Shown: in pieces, positions 44,801-57,487 of the stretch
Layout: every line of letters starts with the position of its first letter
Position numbering within the stretch: the first letter of the stretch is position 1
Origin: Brachionus koreanus
Lineage: Eukaryota > Rotifera > Eurotatoria > Ploima > Brachionidae
NCBI GenBank assembly: GCA_016987375.1
Contig: PJRA01000011.1
Span: 440,911-504,910 of the forward strand
Direction: 5' to 3'
DNA length: 64,000 nucleotides
Position numbers and translations under genes: made by a program
Notes under the pieces: generated by a model
Databases searched by the model: none
Told to the model about the DNA's origin: nothing
Seen by the model: only the letters and a program-made list of their open reading frames with translations

Positions 44801-47800
44801 TCAGAGACATTTCCGAATCTGATTTTGGTAACTATACTTGTAGAGGCTTAAACCATTATGGATCAACTAGTTTCAAAATTAAACTCAAACCTAAAGGTAA
44901 ACAAAAAATTAATTTGATTATTAATTAAAGATTCTTTTTTAAAGAAAAAGAAGTCAACAATTTGCTATCTGTTTTTGTTGTTTTCATGTTTTTGTTTATA
45001 TCAGGAATAATACTTGGCTTTTTTTCCTATGTAAAATTTACAAGCTCACAGAATTTTAAAAAAAGTAAATACTTTAATTAATAATTAGTTATAAATTTAA
45101 ATTTTCTAATTAGCTAAGAGAAAAAGATCAAGTATTCGGGAAGAATATTTTAAATCAAAGCCAAGTTTAATGCTTGATGGAAGGCACTTAAGTTACCCGA
45201 GTACTTATCGAAAACCGAGTCAAAATTTTCTGAAACGACTTTCCAATCAGGTTTATTGAATTTTTCTAAAAAATTGCAGTAAAAATTTTTTAAATTTTCA
45301 GTAATTTGACTATGTGATATTTAAATTCTCAAATAGATTTTACTAATTTAGATTTTATGTTTATTTTACTACCTTGAATACAATAGTTTTTGCGAAGATT
45401 TATTTTTAGTATAAAAATATTGCTATATTAATTAATAACTACATCTTTTTTAAATGTGCATTTGTACAAGAACTGTTTGAGTGATAGGTTGAATTATTAT
45501 GAAGACAAAATTTACCTTGTAAATAATTTTTTATTGAAGAATGCTTTTATCGAGTTTTATTTCAAAGACTTACAAAAAAAAAACAAGAAATGAAAACTTT
45601 ATATGTTCAGAACATAAAAAGCATATTCCAGCTTATACTAAAGAGGAGGAACATATATTCTATTTGTTTAGAAAGATTTTTTCAAAATTTCAATTTAAAC
45701 AAAAAACAGAAAATTTATGTCGAATAAAAAGATAAATATATTTGAACTAAAGACAACAATGTATTTCTCAAAGTGATAAAACAGTTAAGATAATACCTAA
45801 AAGATTTATAATTTTTTTGGTTGTAGCTATTAACATCTTTATTTAGAAAATTAGAATAAATATCTCAATATTTAGTTTATTTTTCTATTTAAATAAAAAC
45901 GTATCATTTAAGTAGAGACTTGATCAATTGCAAGAACCTTTGAAGCATTAGTTTATTATTATTATTATTGAGATTGTGTTGAAAAAGTTCAATTTTCAAA
46001 AAATTGCTGAAAAATTGATTGATTAATAAGTATGAAAATAGAAACGGTGAAATAGCGTCTTCTATTTATTTTAAAAATTTTGTTAAAAATTATTATTTTT
46101 TTTTTTGAAAAATACTTTGGAGTTTTTTACTCCAGGTAGTTTCAAGCGGCATATGCCCTTTTCAGCCCTCTTGTTTGAAAATTCTAAAATTAGTAAATGT
46201 TCAGAGGTTAAATATAAATAGTAAAAAACAACAAAAAAGTATACTTTTTTCAATAATTATTGAACCTTAAAAAAAAACCTCATTCTGTTAAAACAATTGT
46301 TTATAAGATTAGGAGGAGTTGATTATTTTTCTGTAAAACAATCAGGCAAACATAGCAATCGCCTTTTTTGTTCAAAATAGGCGCAAAAACACTCAAAAAA
46401 ATGACTGATTGTTTGGATGTCTGGCAAAAAAAATACAAATTATAGGATTATTAATTTTTAGAAAAAATTAAGTTTAATAGTACAAAATTATATTTAAGAA
46501 AATTTTACAAATGTTAAATTCATATTCTATATAAATTTAAGAATTTAAGACAATTTAATTTTTTTAAATTTTGAGGAATCAAAAGCAAGTAAACAAAAAT
46601 TAAACTAAATTCATATTTAGTTTAAGTTTTAGAAAGATGGTTTTATCCGAATTAATTTTAGAAATGTCTACAGAATTCTTTTGAAATTCATTAATAGGTT
46701 TGTAAGCTCGATGTTAATTTTCCGACTTTTTTAAGAATTTACACTTTAGAATAAAATAAAATAAAAACATATTCTTAATATAAAAAATTTGGATAGTAGC
46801 GGTTTAATAGGAGACACCTTTGATAAAGAAAAAGTGAAATTTCCTGTATGAAATCTCTTTTTATTCCTGTATCCTGGTGTTGATAAAACAGGTCTATTTT
46901 TAAGTCTAGATGTGCTTTAGGTAATAAATGTATTTATCAGCATTTCGAAGAGTCTAACTTCTGAGATACGTGACAAGTATTATATAATATAAATGGTATA
47001 TTTCCTAATGAATTGATTCATTTCAATCTCTCTACTATATTCGATTATACTCTAGGAAACAATCTTAGACACTCAATTTGTTTGTTACAAAAATTAATTC
47101 TAGCATTTTAAATTCTTCTGAATAAACATGTTTGTCTGACAACTTATAGTAACTTTTTTTATTATTATTAGAAACTTTATTTAAAAACTTTTTATTTTGT
47201 TTGAATGATTACTCAATTCGACATTTGTAATTTGTTAATTTTGAGATTTTCTATTACAAAAAAACATACTTATAAGCGTTTTATTTTTTTTTCAAAAATT
47301 TTTTCTTTTTGTTACTAGAAAGTTCATTTATTTAATCTTTTAAATTATGATTTAAATTTGTTCAAAAATATTTTCTTATTCTAATATTTTTTTTAGAATT
47401 TTTATCAAAATAATTTAAATAAGAAAACACAATTTATCTTCGCCAAGAATCTAAATAAATATTAAGTTAATTTAAAATAAAATATTTTTAGTTAATTATT
47501 CACACTTGTTCGCCAAAAGAAATGACAAAATGATATTGAAATGAAATTTATTTTGCAATCTCTTAGAGCTTTTTGTTATTCACAATTTTTAATTGAAGCT
47601 CCGATTGTATGTTCTAAAGCCAAGGTATAAGTAAATACTCTAAGATAACATGATCAAGTTAGCTTTGAATAAACTTAAACAAAAACATCCATGGCTTTAT
47701 TTGGAATTGAGTTTTAGAATAAGATATAAGATAGTCCTTTCTTAATTCAACTATTCATTTTCTAGCATTTAATTTTAGCATTTTGGGGCCATTTAAATTG

Positions 47801-48563
47801 AAATAAATGCAATTAGAAAATATGATTTTCTCCTAATTGGCTAAGTTTAATTTGATGAAAGTTGGGACTAGTTGGAAATTTTTGTCAATCATGAAATATC
47901 AAGAATTTTTTTAAAGTTTAGAGGACACGATTGTCAGTATGAAGTTAAATATTTTTATTTACCACATAAATGTTAATTAAAACTTGAAAAAAATAAAAAT
48001 AATAGTTGTATTAACAGTAGTTCAGTTTATTAGTTTGTATTTTTTTTCATAGATTTTTAAATAATTGATCAGCATATTAATGCTAAATTGTAAAAAAAAA
48101 AATAAAAAAATTTATTTTAAAAAATTTTTGAGGCAATAGGCTGTTTCAAATAAGTCTAATTAGTTTTAAAAAGACTTAATTGCCTGGAAAATAAGCATTT
48201 TATTCCAGAGAGAATTTTTTTCATTGAGTTCTAATTTTAAATCTAATCCAAATTAAATTTAATTATTGAAAATTTTTATTGTAATTGAAAAAAAAATTTC
48301 TTAAAAAATTTTAAATTTCTTTAAATAAGAATATATATACTACGCGTGGTAGCCAAAGTTTTCAGCCTATCAATGAATATTCAGACATTGGCGATGTGCG
48401 CAAAATGTCTCAATATGAAGGTAACAATTTAGACATGAATTATTATGACTATGAAATGAGCAACTTGGTTCAAAGTCCAAGCGTAAGCGGGAAAAAAAGC
48501 ATAGTCGAATCGTCCGAAACTTCATTTATAAGTAAAAAATCAGAATCTATCCAGTTCGATTAA
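41870..48563 (+). CDS. KIRREL: KIRREL/nephrin-family Ig adhesion receptor (irreC/kirre type)
   Basis: Eleven exons: 41870-41897, 41951-42166, 42213-42473, 42531-42749, 42800-42908, 42972-43123, 44295-44641, 44692-44896, 44945-45064, 45114-45250 and 48330-48563. They give 675 residues, and all phases match. A split signal peptide (MDYFLKTILILYSCTMVMA) leads to five Ig domains: SFIETPKNTTVLQGEDV..., AITPNSKD..., NYAPKVNIVKISKDD..., YGPKIRQELPSHK... and PPIIESEQIQYGYYGHPG.... A transmembrane helix follows (VFVVFMFLFISGIILGFFSY), then a KRKRSS stop-transfer and a ~120-residue Tyr-rich tail (EYSDIGDV, MNYYDYEM). The block order and inter-domain motifs match KIRREL closely. These proteins mediate homo- and heterophilic cell recognition in muscle fusion, filtration slits and axon guidance. 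Ig1 has two extra cysteines (FWCRDESFCVY). No PDZ-binding C-terminus is seen. The last intron is 3.1 kb. Confidence 0.9.
43310..43420 (-). mobile_element. piggyBac-like MITE, one end, inverted orientation
   Basis: The complement begins TTAACACTAGAAAGGCCAAA, then ATTTTTAGACCCC and an ATTGAAACTTAGAT stretch. This parallels the left end of the copy at 30678. The other end is not recognisable. It lies in the 1.17 kb sixth intron of the KIRREL-like gene. Confidence 0.6.
45251..48329. other. Last intron of the KIRREL-like gene
   Basis: 3.08 kb of AT-rich intron. Slightly GC-richer patches at about 46130-46210 and 46800-46930 hold no recognisable exon. A GGAGTTTTTTACTCC palindrome at about 46118-46132 recalls the piggyBac-like MITE ends, but no TTAA-bounded unit could be drawn. 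Confidence 0.5.
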
Positions 48564-50018
48564 GACTTTATTATTTGCAAATATTTGAGCGGATACCGAA
48601 AATATTTGAACAAGCTCAACTAAATCACAAGGCTTAATGATCTTAGTTTGAGATTTACATTTAAATAGCTTAGTTGATTAGACATAGATAATTTAGCTTA
48701 TACGTAAGTTGATGTTGTATCTTTTATTTTTCCCTAAAGGTTAGTATGGGTCGTACATTAAAACTAGATTTATCTTTAATTAAATCTCGAGTCGAGTCGA
48801 GATTTTAAAAGCAATTTGAATATGCAAAACTAGGCCAGCTAGAATAAATAATCTCAAAGTTTATTAAAATTTAAGAGCCTCATTTACGCACAAGTTTATT
48901 GCCGTTCTAAATATGCCAAATCGTTCCCATTAAATTAGCTTTGGTTAAATGCTTTTTTATTTTTAACCTAAAAAAATAAACTTGCTGATTTTAAGGTGAC
49001 AAGTGTCACCTTTACTTTAATTCTCAAGCTCTATATAAAAAATCGCAGCATAGTTTTTTAGATTCAAGTTTTTAATTCTCATCAGAAATCAAGTTTGCTC
49101 ACATTCACTCAATTGGAAAGTAGTTAATTAGATTTTTTGAATCACTGACTAAATAAATGAGATTTTTCAATTAATTCAGATTTGTTTTGAGGAAACATCA
49201 GTCTTTTTTTTCAATTTTACTATTTTTTGAAATTTTAATTAAAAAATCAAGATTTTCAAAGAGATAAATAAAAAAGAACTATTTGTATTTATTTATTAAA
49301 TTTAAAAAATATATTTTAAAAAAAATATTCATTAAAAAAATGTTATAAAGGCTTGAACTCAATTAATTAAGATATATCTATCTATTTTTCACACTCAAAA
49401 TGAAAAGAGTTTATCCGGCAGTTTTTCAAGCCGATTTTTCAAGTCTTAATCGAATTAGATTAGAGTTTTTGGAAGCAAGTTTGATCAATTTTTCGCCTAG
49501 ATCCGATAGATGGTGAACACAACTATCTAAATTGTGAGACCGACGTTTGAACAACGATGTAATTTTGATTGCTTGTTTTTGATTTTTTTTGCCCTAGGGA
49601 AATAGATTTTTTTATAAATTTGGCACAAGATTAATGCGCTTTGAAGAAATTTATTTATGTATTTTACAATTAGCATGCAAAATAGTTGCAAGGATCAGTA
49701 AATAAAATATGAATTTGAATTAAATTTTTTTCTTTATTCCATTTATCAGCGTTTATTTCAGCCTTGAGCTTCCGTTTAAAATAAAAATATCTTAATTATC
49801 TTTATATTGAATTAATGAGACATGTTTAGAAAACAAGATCCAATTTTCTATTTGAATAGAGATAAACTTATAATGAATGCATATTGTTTGTTTAGCCATT
49901 TCATTAAGTTTTGATAAATGACGTAGGCAAATTTAGCTTCTTGAGCTCTAAAATCGAGTGTTGTTCTCTTTAGACTTTTTTCGACTCAACTAAATGAAAG
50001 CTGTCCTGGTACGCTAAG
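48564..50018. other. Intergenic spacer
   Basis: 3' flank of the KIRREL-like gene and upstream region of the PPP1R14-like gene, both plus strand. The 49400-49600 part is a little GC-richer and may be 5' regulatory sequence. No exon or repeat was recognised. Confidence 0.5.
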
Positions 50019-53000
50019 ATGATAAACGATGGAAAGTATTCAAAGAATGGCTTCATAGCAACCAACTCGGCCTCATCGGCCCCTAAAAACTCCTCGATTC
50101 TGAACCAGTATCCGATCAAGTCTATAATTAACTATAGCAACGATATGAACAGCAGTATTAATCGAACCAAGGTGAACTCGAATGCGACCGCCCCCAATTG
50201 CAACGCAAATGTTAAATTTAGCGGCCTAATTTTTAAAGAGAAAATAGATGATAGAGAAAAATATCTTACTGCTAAATATCCCAATCATCAAATGGCACTA
50301 ATTAAGAAAAGGCTTAAAGTTGAATTTTGGATCGATGAGCAGCTAAAATTTTTGTTCGATATTTCTGTAAACTTGAAATTTTTTTTTAATTTTAAATTAA
50401 AAAAAAAATTTTTCTCAAGGAGGATGATACAAAAGAAGATTATGACATATGTGCCGATGATTTGGTAGACACTTTGCTTGATATGGACACTGATATGGAA
50501 CGTGAATATCATATCATGGTAATTTTTTTTCTGTTTATTTTTTTTTACCAAATTCAATATATTCTTTAAAGAACTTTTGTTTAAATTTTTGAATAATATT
50601 TAATCGATTAGATCCGTATTTATTTAAAATAAATCAGTTATTTTTTTCTTAGAAAAAATGATAATAATCTGCTTCATTTTTTTTAGTTTAATAATAGAAA
50701 TAAATCAGCATTTTCTTGCTTTTTGCGAAGAAGGTCTGACTTCAGATTTTAAATAAACTTAATGAATAAAATCAAAGTAATCATGTTTAACATTATTAGT
50801 ACTTGAAATTCTTACTATCTTAATAACTCTTTTTAAGAAAATTAAAATTAAGTTTTTTAAAATACAATAAAATAAGAATTCTACGTATTTTGGCAAAGTA
50901 AAAATTTTGATCAAATTTTTATTTTTCAAATTAGATCAAAAATCTTAAATGTTTTTACTTTTACCGTATTTGCAACCATAATTTTCTTCTAGATTTGTTG
51001 TTGAGAGAAAGTATTCTATCTATGAAAATTATGCTTATGATTCATTCTAATGATATAAATAATAAAATTATTTTGCATATGCGAAGAGTAAACTCTATTT
51101 AAATTGATGAATTAAATGACTCTAAAAGGCAATTCGAAGATGATATAATCTGGTGGTATTTTAAATATTTGCTAGTCAACAGATTTAATATTGTTAAGAT
51201 TATGGGAGAAAAAGTTTATTCTAAAAAATGCAATTTATATTATTTATTTAAAAAAATGGAAATTTAAATTTCATTTTGTAAATTTTATCTACAGTCATAG
51301 ATATTTTCTTTTCCATTAATAATATGCTTTAATAAGTGTATTCTTTTTGAAAAAAATTCTGAAATTAGAACCTATGAAAAAAAATGTGTTTGACAATCAA
51401 GAATTCTATATCAATAAAACTAGTGTGTACTGTCCTTAAGTAGCATTTTTGAAAAAATTAATTATTTAGCCATAATAAATAAAAAGATTTACCAGTTATA
51501 TTTAAAATTGATTAGGTGAAAATTTATGGACACTGAAGCTGTGAGCCAATTTTTTAAGAAGATAAATTTTTAAAAATTACAATTTCTAAAACCAGAAACA
51601 TGATTTCAACATTTGCATATTTCTGATTTACAAAAATTAGGATATTTGAATAAAATATTGTCACTTTTACTCAAAGACAAAAAAAAAATTAGGTGAAAAT
51701 AATTAAAATAAATGATTTCAAACTTTTAATAATTATCTAATCGTTAAGAATTGAAAAGTCCAAAAAAGTCTATTTTTTTTGTTAACCAAGTAAGGTTAAG
51801 AATATTTTTAAATTTTTAATCGAAATTTTTAAATATCGAATTATCTAAAAGATATTACTAACGAATTTCACCAAAAAATCTTAATTTTGATTTAAAATTT
51901 TCTGATTTATTAGTTATATGTTATACTAAGATAAGAAATTTATTAGATTTGAAGCTTGTTCTTGAGTTTCAAAGCTCTTATTTTGTGCATTTTCCCCTTC
52001 TTTATTTATCTATCTTCAATGGTAATATTTTTTTACAGTTAATTTCTAAATTTACATCATTTCTAAATACTTTACCTAAAAACATCAAAACAAAAAAATC
52101 ATTAAGTTTTTTTAAGCTATGACACTAAATTCATTTTTATTCTGAACCATTTGTCCAAATTATATACTGAATTAAAAAAGTGCTGCGGTTGACTTTTCTC
52201 ACTATTAACTTCTTGCTTAGTAAAGAAATGATATGTTTATATCCAATTTTTCTCTTCTTATCTAACAATGCATTTATTATGCCTTATCGAATTGTTTGAC
52301 AAATTTCGAGAAATATTTAAACCATTCCCAAAATTAATAAATTCGAATCCATTAATTATTTTTAAAAATCACCTCTCAGGCGTTTTATTGTTACACATTC
52401 TAAATCTTGTTGAGTAGGCAAAATGAAAATTATTTTACATTTTTTCATTTTCATATTTTTAGATTTTTTGTGCAATTTTTTAAAAAAATTAGAAAACCAC
52501 TCTCAAATTATTTGGTTAACAAAAATAAAATTAAAAAAAATTGTAAATTGCATAAAAAATCTAAAAAAATGAAAATCTAAAAATATAAAATTATTTTCAT
52601 TTTGCCGTTGAGTAATGATATATCTGAAGTGAAGGAAAAAAATTATCAAGAAATAAACACCATGAACTTAAAGCAAACTCTAGATGAGGTCTTACCAAAA
52701 TTGTGTAAAGAATTCTAAATGAATCCATGTAAATTAAAATTTAAACTATCATGCCTGTAATAAAAAATAAAATTAAAGCAAGAAGTTTATGCTCCAAAAT
52801 GCACATTTCATGATATAATCTATTTTTTTTTCATTTGTTTTTAGTTTTTAATTAATTATAGATAAAACTTTTAAATAATTGGTATTTTTCTCACATTTAT
52901 TTATCAAACGAGTTAAAAATTTATAGATATTTAAAATAAAAAAGGTTCAAGTTTTAAGAATTAAATAATAATCTTCTTATAATATAATTTTTTAAATATT

Positions 53001-53614
53001 CCCATTTTTTTTAAATTTAATTTATTATTGATTTTTTAAAAATTTATTTGTAAAAAAATTTTAATTTTTTTAATTTTTTTTTTAAATAATTTAATATTCT
53101 ACCACAAAAATTTGAATAAAAAAATTCAAAAAGTATAAAGAATTTAAGAGTTTCCTTATTTTATCTTTAAATAATTAATTAAGAATTTTAAAAAAAATTC
53201 AAAACGCTAAAAATATTTTTGATTATGAGGGTATGAGGGTATTTAATTTGGTTGTGAAAATAATTACCTCAAATTCAATTAAATTAGAAACTAAGTAGAT
53301 AACATAAAAATTATATTTTTTCATAAAAATTAACTATTCTGATTAATGACAAAAAAAATTTTGCAGAAGTAGTTTTTTAAATATTTAAATTGTTTTCTTA
53401 TTAATAATACTTTCAAAATGATTATTCAAGACTAATTTAAATTTTTGATATATTTAGAAACAATTGACTAAAGTGAAAAAAAGCAAGGAAGAAGTATCTG
53501 TAAGTATTATTGACTAAAAACAAAATGAAGAAAATTATTTTATGTTTTTATTAAAAAAAATTTTTAATTTAGAAATTTGTCGATGAACTTTTGGCAAAGC
53601 TAAGAATGCTTTAA
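50019..53614 (+). CDS. PPP1R14-family inhibitor of protein phosphatase 1 (CPI-17/PHI-1/KEPI type)
   Basis: Four exons, all in phase 0: 50019-50366, 50420-50518, 53458-53499 and 53573-53614. They give 176 residues. The N-terminal ~75 residues are Ser/Asn-rich and unlike the vertebrate proteins. Then comes the inhibitory core: KYLTAKYPNHQMALIKKRLK, VEFWIDEQLKFLFD, DDLVDTLLDMDTDMEREYHI and FVDELLAKLRML. Thr84 in YLTAKYP aligns with CPI-17 Thr38 (RVTVKY), whose phosphorylation turns the protein into a strong PP1/myosin-phosphatase inhibitor. The acidic LLDMDTD helix and the C-terminal ELLAKL helix match the family. It probably controls contractility or PP1 signalling downstream of PKC or ROCK. 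The last two coding exons are only 42 nt each, after a 2.9 kb intron. Which vertebrate paralogue it matches cannot be decided. Confidence 0.88.
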
Positions 53615-54050
53615 TGAAATTAAAAGAGATAAACATTAGCTAAAATTGAACCATAAAATTTAATGTATTAAATATGTTTTAAATGGATTAATTATTTTTA
53701 AAATTTTGTTTTATAAAAAAAATTTGTTTTTGTTTTACATTTTTTTTAGATAGCTTATTTATCTTAACCAAATAAAGGCTTGAAAACAATTTTTTTTAAT
53801 TGAATAAATCATCGCATGTTCTAAACAAACATTTTCTCTTTGTAAAAAGCATGTGCCTTTGAATAAATCATTTATTTAAAAAAAGATAGCTCGATCATTT
53901 GACTTAGTTCATTATTACGTAAAATTAGCTTTAAAATGTTTCTAATAATAAAAATTATCTCAAGACTTGTGATCGAGCTCGTTATCATAATTTTACACTA
54001 TATTAAGGACTTTGTCTAAAAATTAGTTTATACTAAATAGTCTTTAAAAA

Positions 54051-54950
54051 ATGATGTCTCATGAGCCCTTAAATAACCTATCCAAAACAATGATTGGTAT
54101 TGAAATTTTTGTTAAAAATGATTTTGGTACCATGCATCTAACCAACACTGGGGAAATAATTTTTTCCTCGATTTTTTTGCTAATCACAATAGGAGTTTAT
54201 TTTATGTCAGGAATTATGTTCGGCATATTTTCGCAAATATATAAGTAAAAATTAAATTTATTTATTTTTTTTTAATTTTACGAATTTTTATCTAGAGGCC
54301 TAAATAGAAAAGAAAAAATGTTCTGGGATCTGGCTGTTGTCAGGGGCGTTTTTGGTTTTTTGGGTTCATCATGTTGTTTTTATGAAAGATTTTTTGACAT
54401 TGAATTGCAAGTAGATGTATCCAAAGCAACTACAGTTCAGAGCAGCATTTTGATAGCAGCATGTCTAGGATTTTTTTCATTCGAAGTATTGGCTCAAATA
54501 ACGTTCGATATTATGTTTAAAACGCTGAGCAAAGCCCTCCATGCCCATCATTTTGTATCAATTATGGGATTTTTACTCACTGTCTATTACGATATTGGTC
54601 ACTACTTTCCTATTTGGGTTTTCACGCTCGAAATGAGCACTCTTTTCTCTTGTATTTCGTTTTGTCTGATTAAAGCTAGAGCAGTAGAAAATTTATTCTG
54701 GAAAATCAATCAACTAATTTTGATTTATGTATTTCATTTGAGATCAGTAATTGAATTTACAATTTTGTATGAGATTTGGTACTATTGGGATTTGAAAAAA
54801 TCGATGCCTTTTTTTTGGAATTTTAATTTGTTATTTGGTCTTTGCTTGTTGGCTTTTGTGCTAACTCCGTACTGGACATTTCGAAAAACCGAACAATATT
54901 TCAAAAAAGCTGATTGGAATGACACCAATAACAAGAAGAAATCTCAATAA
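54051..54950 (+). CDS. CLN8: CLN8 homologue (TLC-domain ER cargo receptor)
   Basis: Two exons, 54051-54244 and 54296-54950, joined in phase 2 to give 282 residues (human CLN8 has 286). The TLC domain shows the CLN8-specific landmarks EKMFWDLAVVRGVFGFLGSS, HAHHFVSIMGFLLTVYYDIG, FTLEMSTLFSCISFCLIKAR, NLFWKINQLILI and TPYWTFRKTEQ. Several hydrophobic membrane segments are evident. The C-terminus KKSQ is a dilysine ER-retrieval signal, as in vertebrate CLN8. In mammals CLN8 escorts newly made lysosomal enzymes from ER to Golgi, and its loss causes neuronal ceroid lipofuscinosis. The ATG-ATG at 54051 is the first start. AATAAA overlaps the stop codon (CAATAAAA), and the 3' flank is AT-rich. Confidence 0.93.
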
Positions 54951-57487
54951 AAATTTAATCAATTACAAATTTTGTTTTTTATTTCCACTAAACGTGACTT
55001 GAAATGTTTGATTAAAATTAATTAGTTTTTTGATTGTTAATTAAAGGAAGTTTTTTTGTTTAATACAAGGAAATGTTGGTTTAACAAAAAAAAAGATATT
55101 TCAACAAAATTCTAATCAATCATTTTCATCTAATATTTGGCCTAAAAAATAAATATTTTTGAAAGTTACGCAATTTATATACAAAATCAATTAGTTCTAA
55201 AAATTTACTCAAGAGGGTAAAATTCATATATTCATGATTGAAATTCAAATTTATTAGTCAGTTTACAGATAGAGATAATAAAAATAAAAGGATAAATTTT
55301 CAAATTAGAATGGCTATCTTTTGAGAGAATAAAATTTTTTGCTTTTTTTTAATTGTAATTTCATAAGAGTTTTTCAAATTCAAAAGGCAAAAATATATGG
55401 TTTGCAGTAGCAGGTCTCGGTACTTAATTTTTTAATAGCTGATCCTAAAAATTATTAATTAAAGTAAAGCTTAACTTTTAAACCATTAAAAAAAAATAAT
55501 TTGGCCTTTAAGATATTTTCAGATTAAATAAAATTTTGTGATCAATCGACACCATTTAATTATTGAAATAAATTTTATTTATAAATCTATTTTCGTTTCG
55601 TGTCCATGTTAAATTAATAAACATTTCTTGTAAATTTTACTTTTAAAGTTTTTTATTAATTTTTTTGATCTTAAAAAAAATATTCAATAACCTTTAATTA
55701 CCATTTTCATTAATTGAATTATTATTTAATTAAACTCGAACTAGATATTTTATTAAGTGAAAATGTTAAGATTTAGAATAAAATAATTAAAAAAAAATTA
55801 ATTTTTATTTTGATAAATTTTTTTTGATTGAATGGTCTGATTTTTTTAGAAATAAATTTTTGTTCTGTTTATGGCTATTTTTTTCCTATTTTAAGCCTCT
55901 TTTTACTATGTTTAACTTTTGTTTTTCAATAAAAAAACAAGCAAGCTATGGGATACTTTCTTTAAGTTATTAGACAACTTTTAATACTTTTATTAACTAT
56001 TTATTTATTTAAATAACCAGCTGATTGTTTTTGAAAAATAATATTTTTAAACAAAAATTTTTTTCATTTAATTTAGAATGCAAAATAAATAAAAACTCAA
56101 ATGAATTTCTTTAGGTTAAATTAAACTTGAAATTTTCAGGGGTATTTATGCAAATAACTTGATTTTAACCTCAAACTATCAATTTTTTTTGCTTTTTTCT
56201 TATTCTCCTATTAGGTAAATTATTATTTTTAAATATAAAATTTAAAGATAATTTATTGACGGTTATAAGCAGATTTTTGTAATTCACTAAATAAATTTAA
56301 GTTTTTAAGTTTAGTATTTTTTATCAAATTTTTAAACCAAATGAGACTTTCAGAATAAATTTAAAATTAGATTTAGAATATTTTGAGTGAGAGTGAATTT
56401 GGTATTTAAATGCTTTACCTATATCCAAATTAGTGTTGGCTGTTTTGACGGTCATGTACAAAAACAAAACCTAAAAAATTTTCACATCTAAAAATTCGAT
56501 AGATAAAGGAATTGAGGAAGAGAAAAAAAAGTTAAAATTTAGAAGATAAAAATTTATCCCCCGTGGCCATCAAGACGACAAACACCAAGTTATTGCGGTC
56601 AAGATACCGTCATTTACGACACCCAACACTAATTCAAATTAAATGATGCTAATCTAAATGTTAAATTAAACTAAAATTTTTTAAGAAGTTTTACGCTTTT
56701 ATAAGATGATGATAATCTTTTAAAAATAAAATTCGACCATAATAAGAATTCATTAATAGTATCAGAACTAAAATTATTAAAAAAATAAAATTCATATACT
56801 TTCTTTAGGGATTAAAATTAAGCTAAATTAAAATTAGTTTTTGTGATTAAATCTTGTTTTAAATGTATCTAGATTTATTCCTTTTATAAATTTGACATAT
56901 TTCAGCTGATATTCTTTTTATTTTATTCTAATATTAAATGTGTTTAAAAAAAATCTATTCAAGCCTCTTTCCAGGTTTAAGTGAACTCAATTTTAAATTT
57001 TTTGATTTATTCTCAAACGAAAGATTTCATTATAAGATTAGAAATATTTTTGATTTTTTATCTAAACACATTATTATAAGCCTGGCTTTTGAACTAAGCA
57101 GAAATTTTTAGTTCCTATTAGCTTGAGACTTTATTTACGATAAGCACACAACCAGTGACAGACAATTCACAAACTAACAATGCTTATTTTAATTAATAAT
57201 CTCACTGAATCAATCAGACATCGATAAACAAACAATTTTGTTTCGATAGAGCTCTGGGAGATAAATCCAATTATTTCTATGTTTATATTCTTTAGCCATA
57301 CAAATCGAACATTCCTGCATACTCATTTGCATATTTTTGACACAAAAAAATTAATTTTATTTATTTATCTATTGAGCTGTGGTATCTTAAGAATCTGAAA
57401 ATGACTAGCTGACTAGAGCAGACATAATTTATTTTAAAAAAAAGGCTGATAACATTAAAGTTTTTAATTAAAAGTTTTAGTTTTCAT
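54951..57487. other. Intergenic region between convergent CLN8 and FNTA genes
   Basis: AT-rich and without exons. It contains one clear small inverted-repeat element at 56431-56631. The slightly GC-richer stretch at 57120-57260 shows nothing recognisable. Confidence 0.55.
56431..56631. mobile_element. hAT-like MITE with 8 bp target duplication
   Basis: A 201 bp unit starts TAGTGTTGGCTGT and ends, in complement, TAGTGTTGGGTGT. GACGGT follows on both sides a little further in. The flanking octamers are ATCCAAAT (56423-56430) and ATTCAAAT (56632-56639), an 8 bp duplication with one mismatch, which suits hAT. It is non-coding and GC-richer than its surroundings. Confidence 0.65.

Noticed and set aside
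45541..45735. Lys-rich open frame in the last KIRREL intron
   Set aside because: Low-complexity AT-rich translation, no splice context that fits the phase 0 junction 45250/48330, and no family match.
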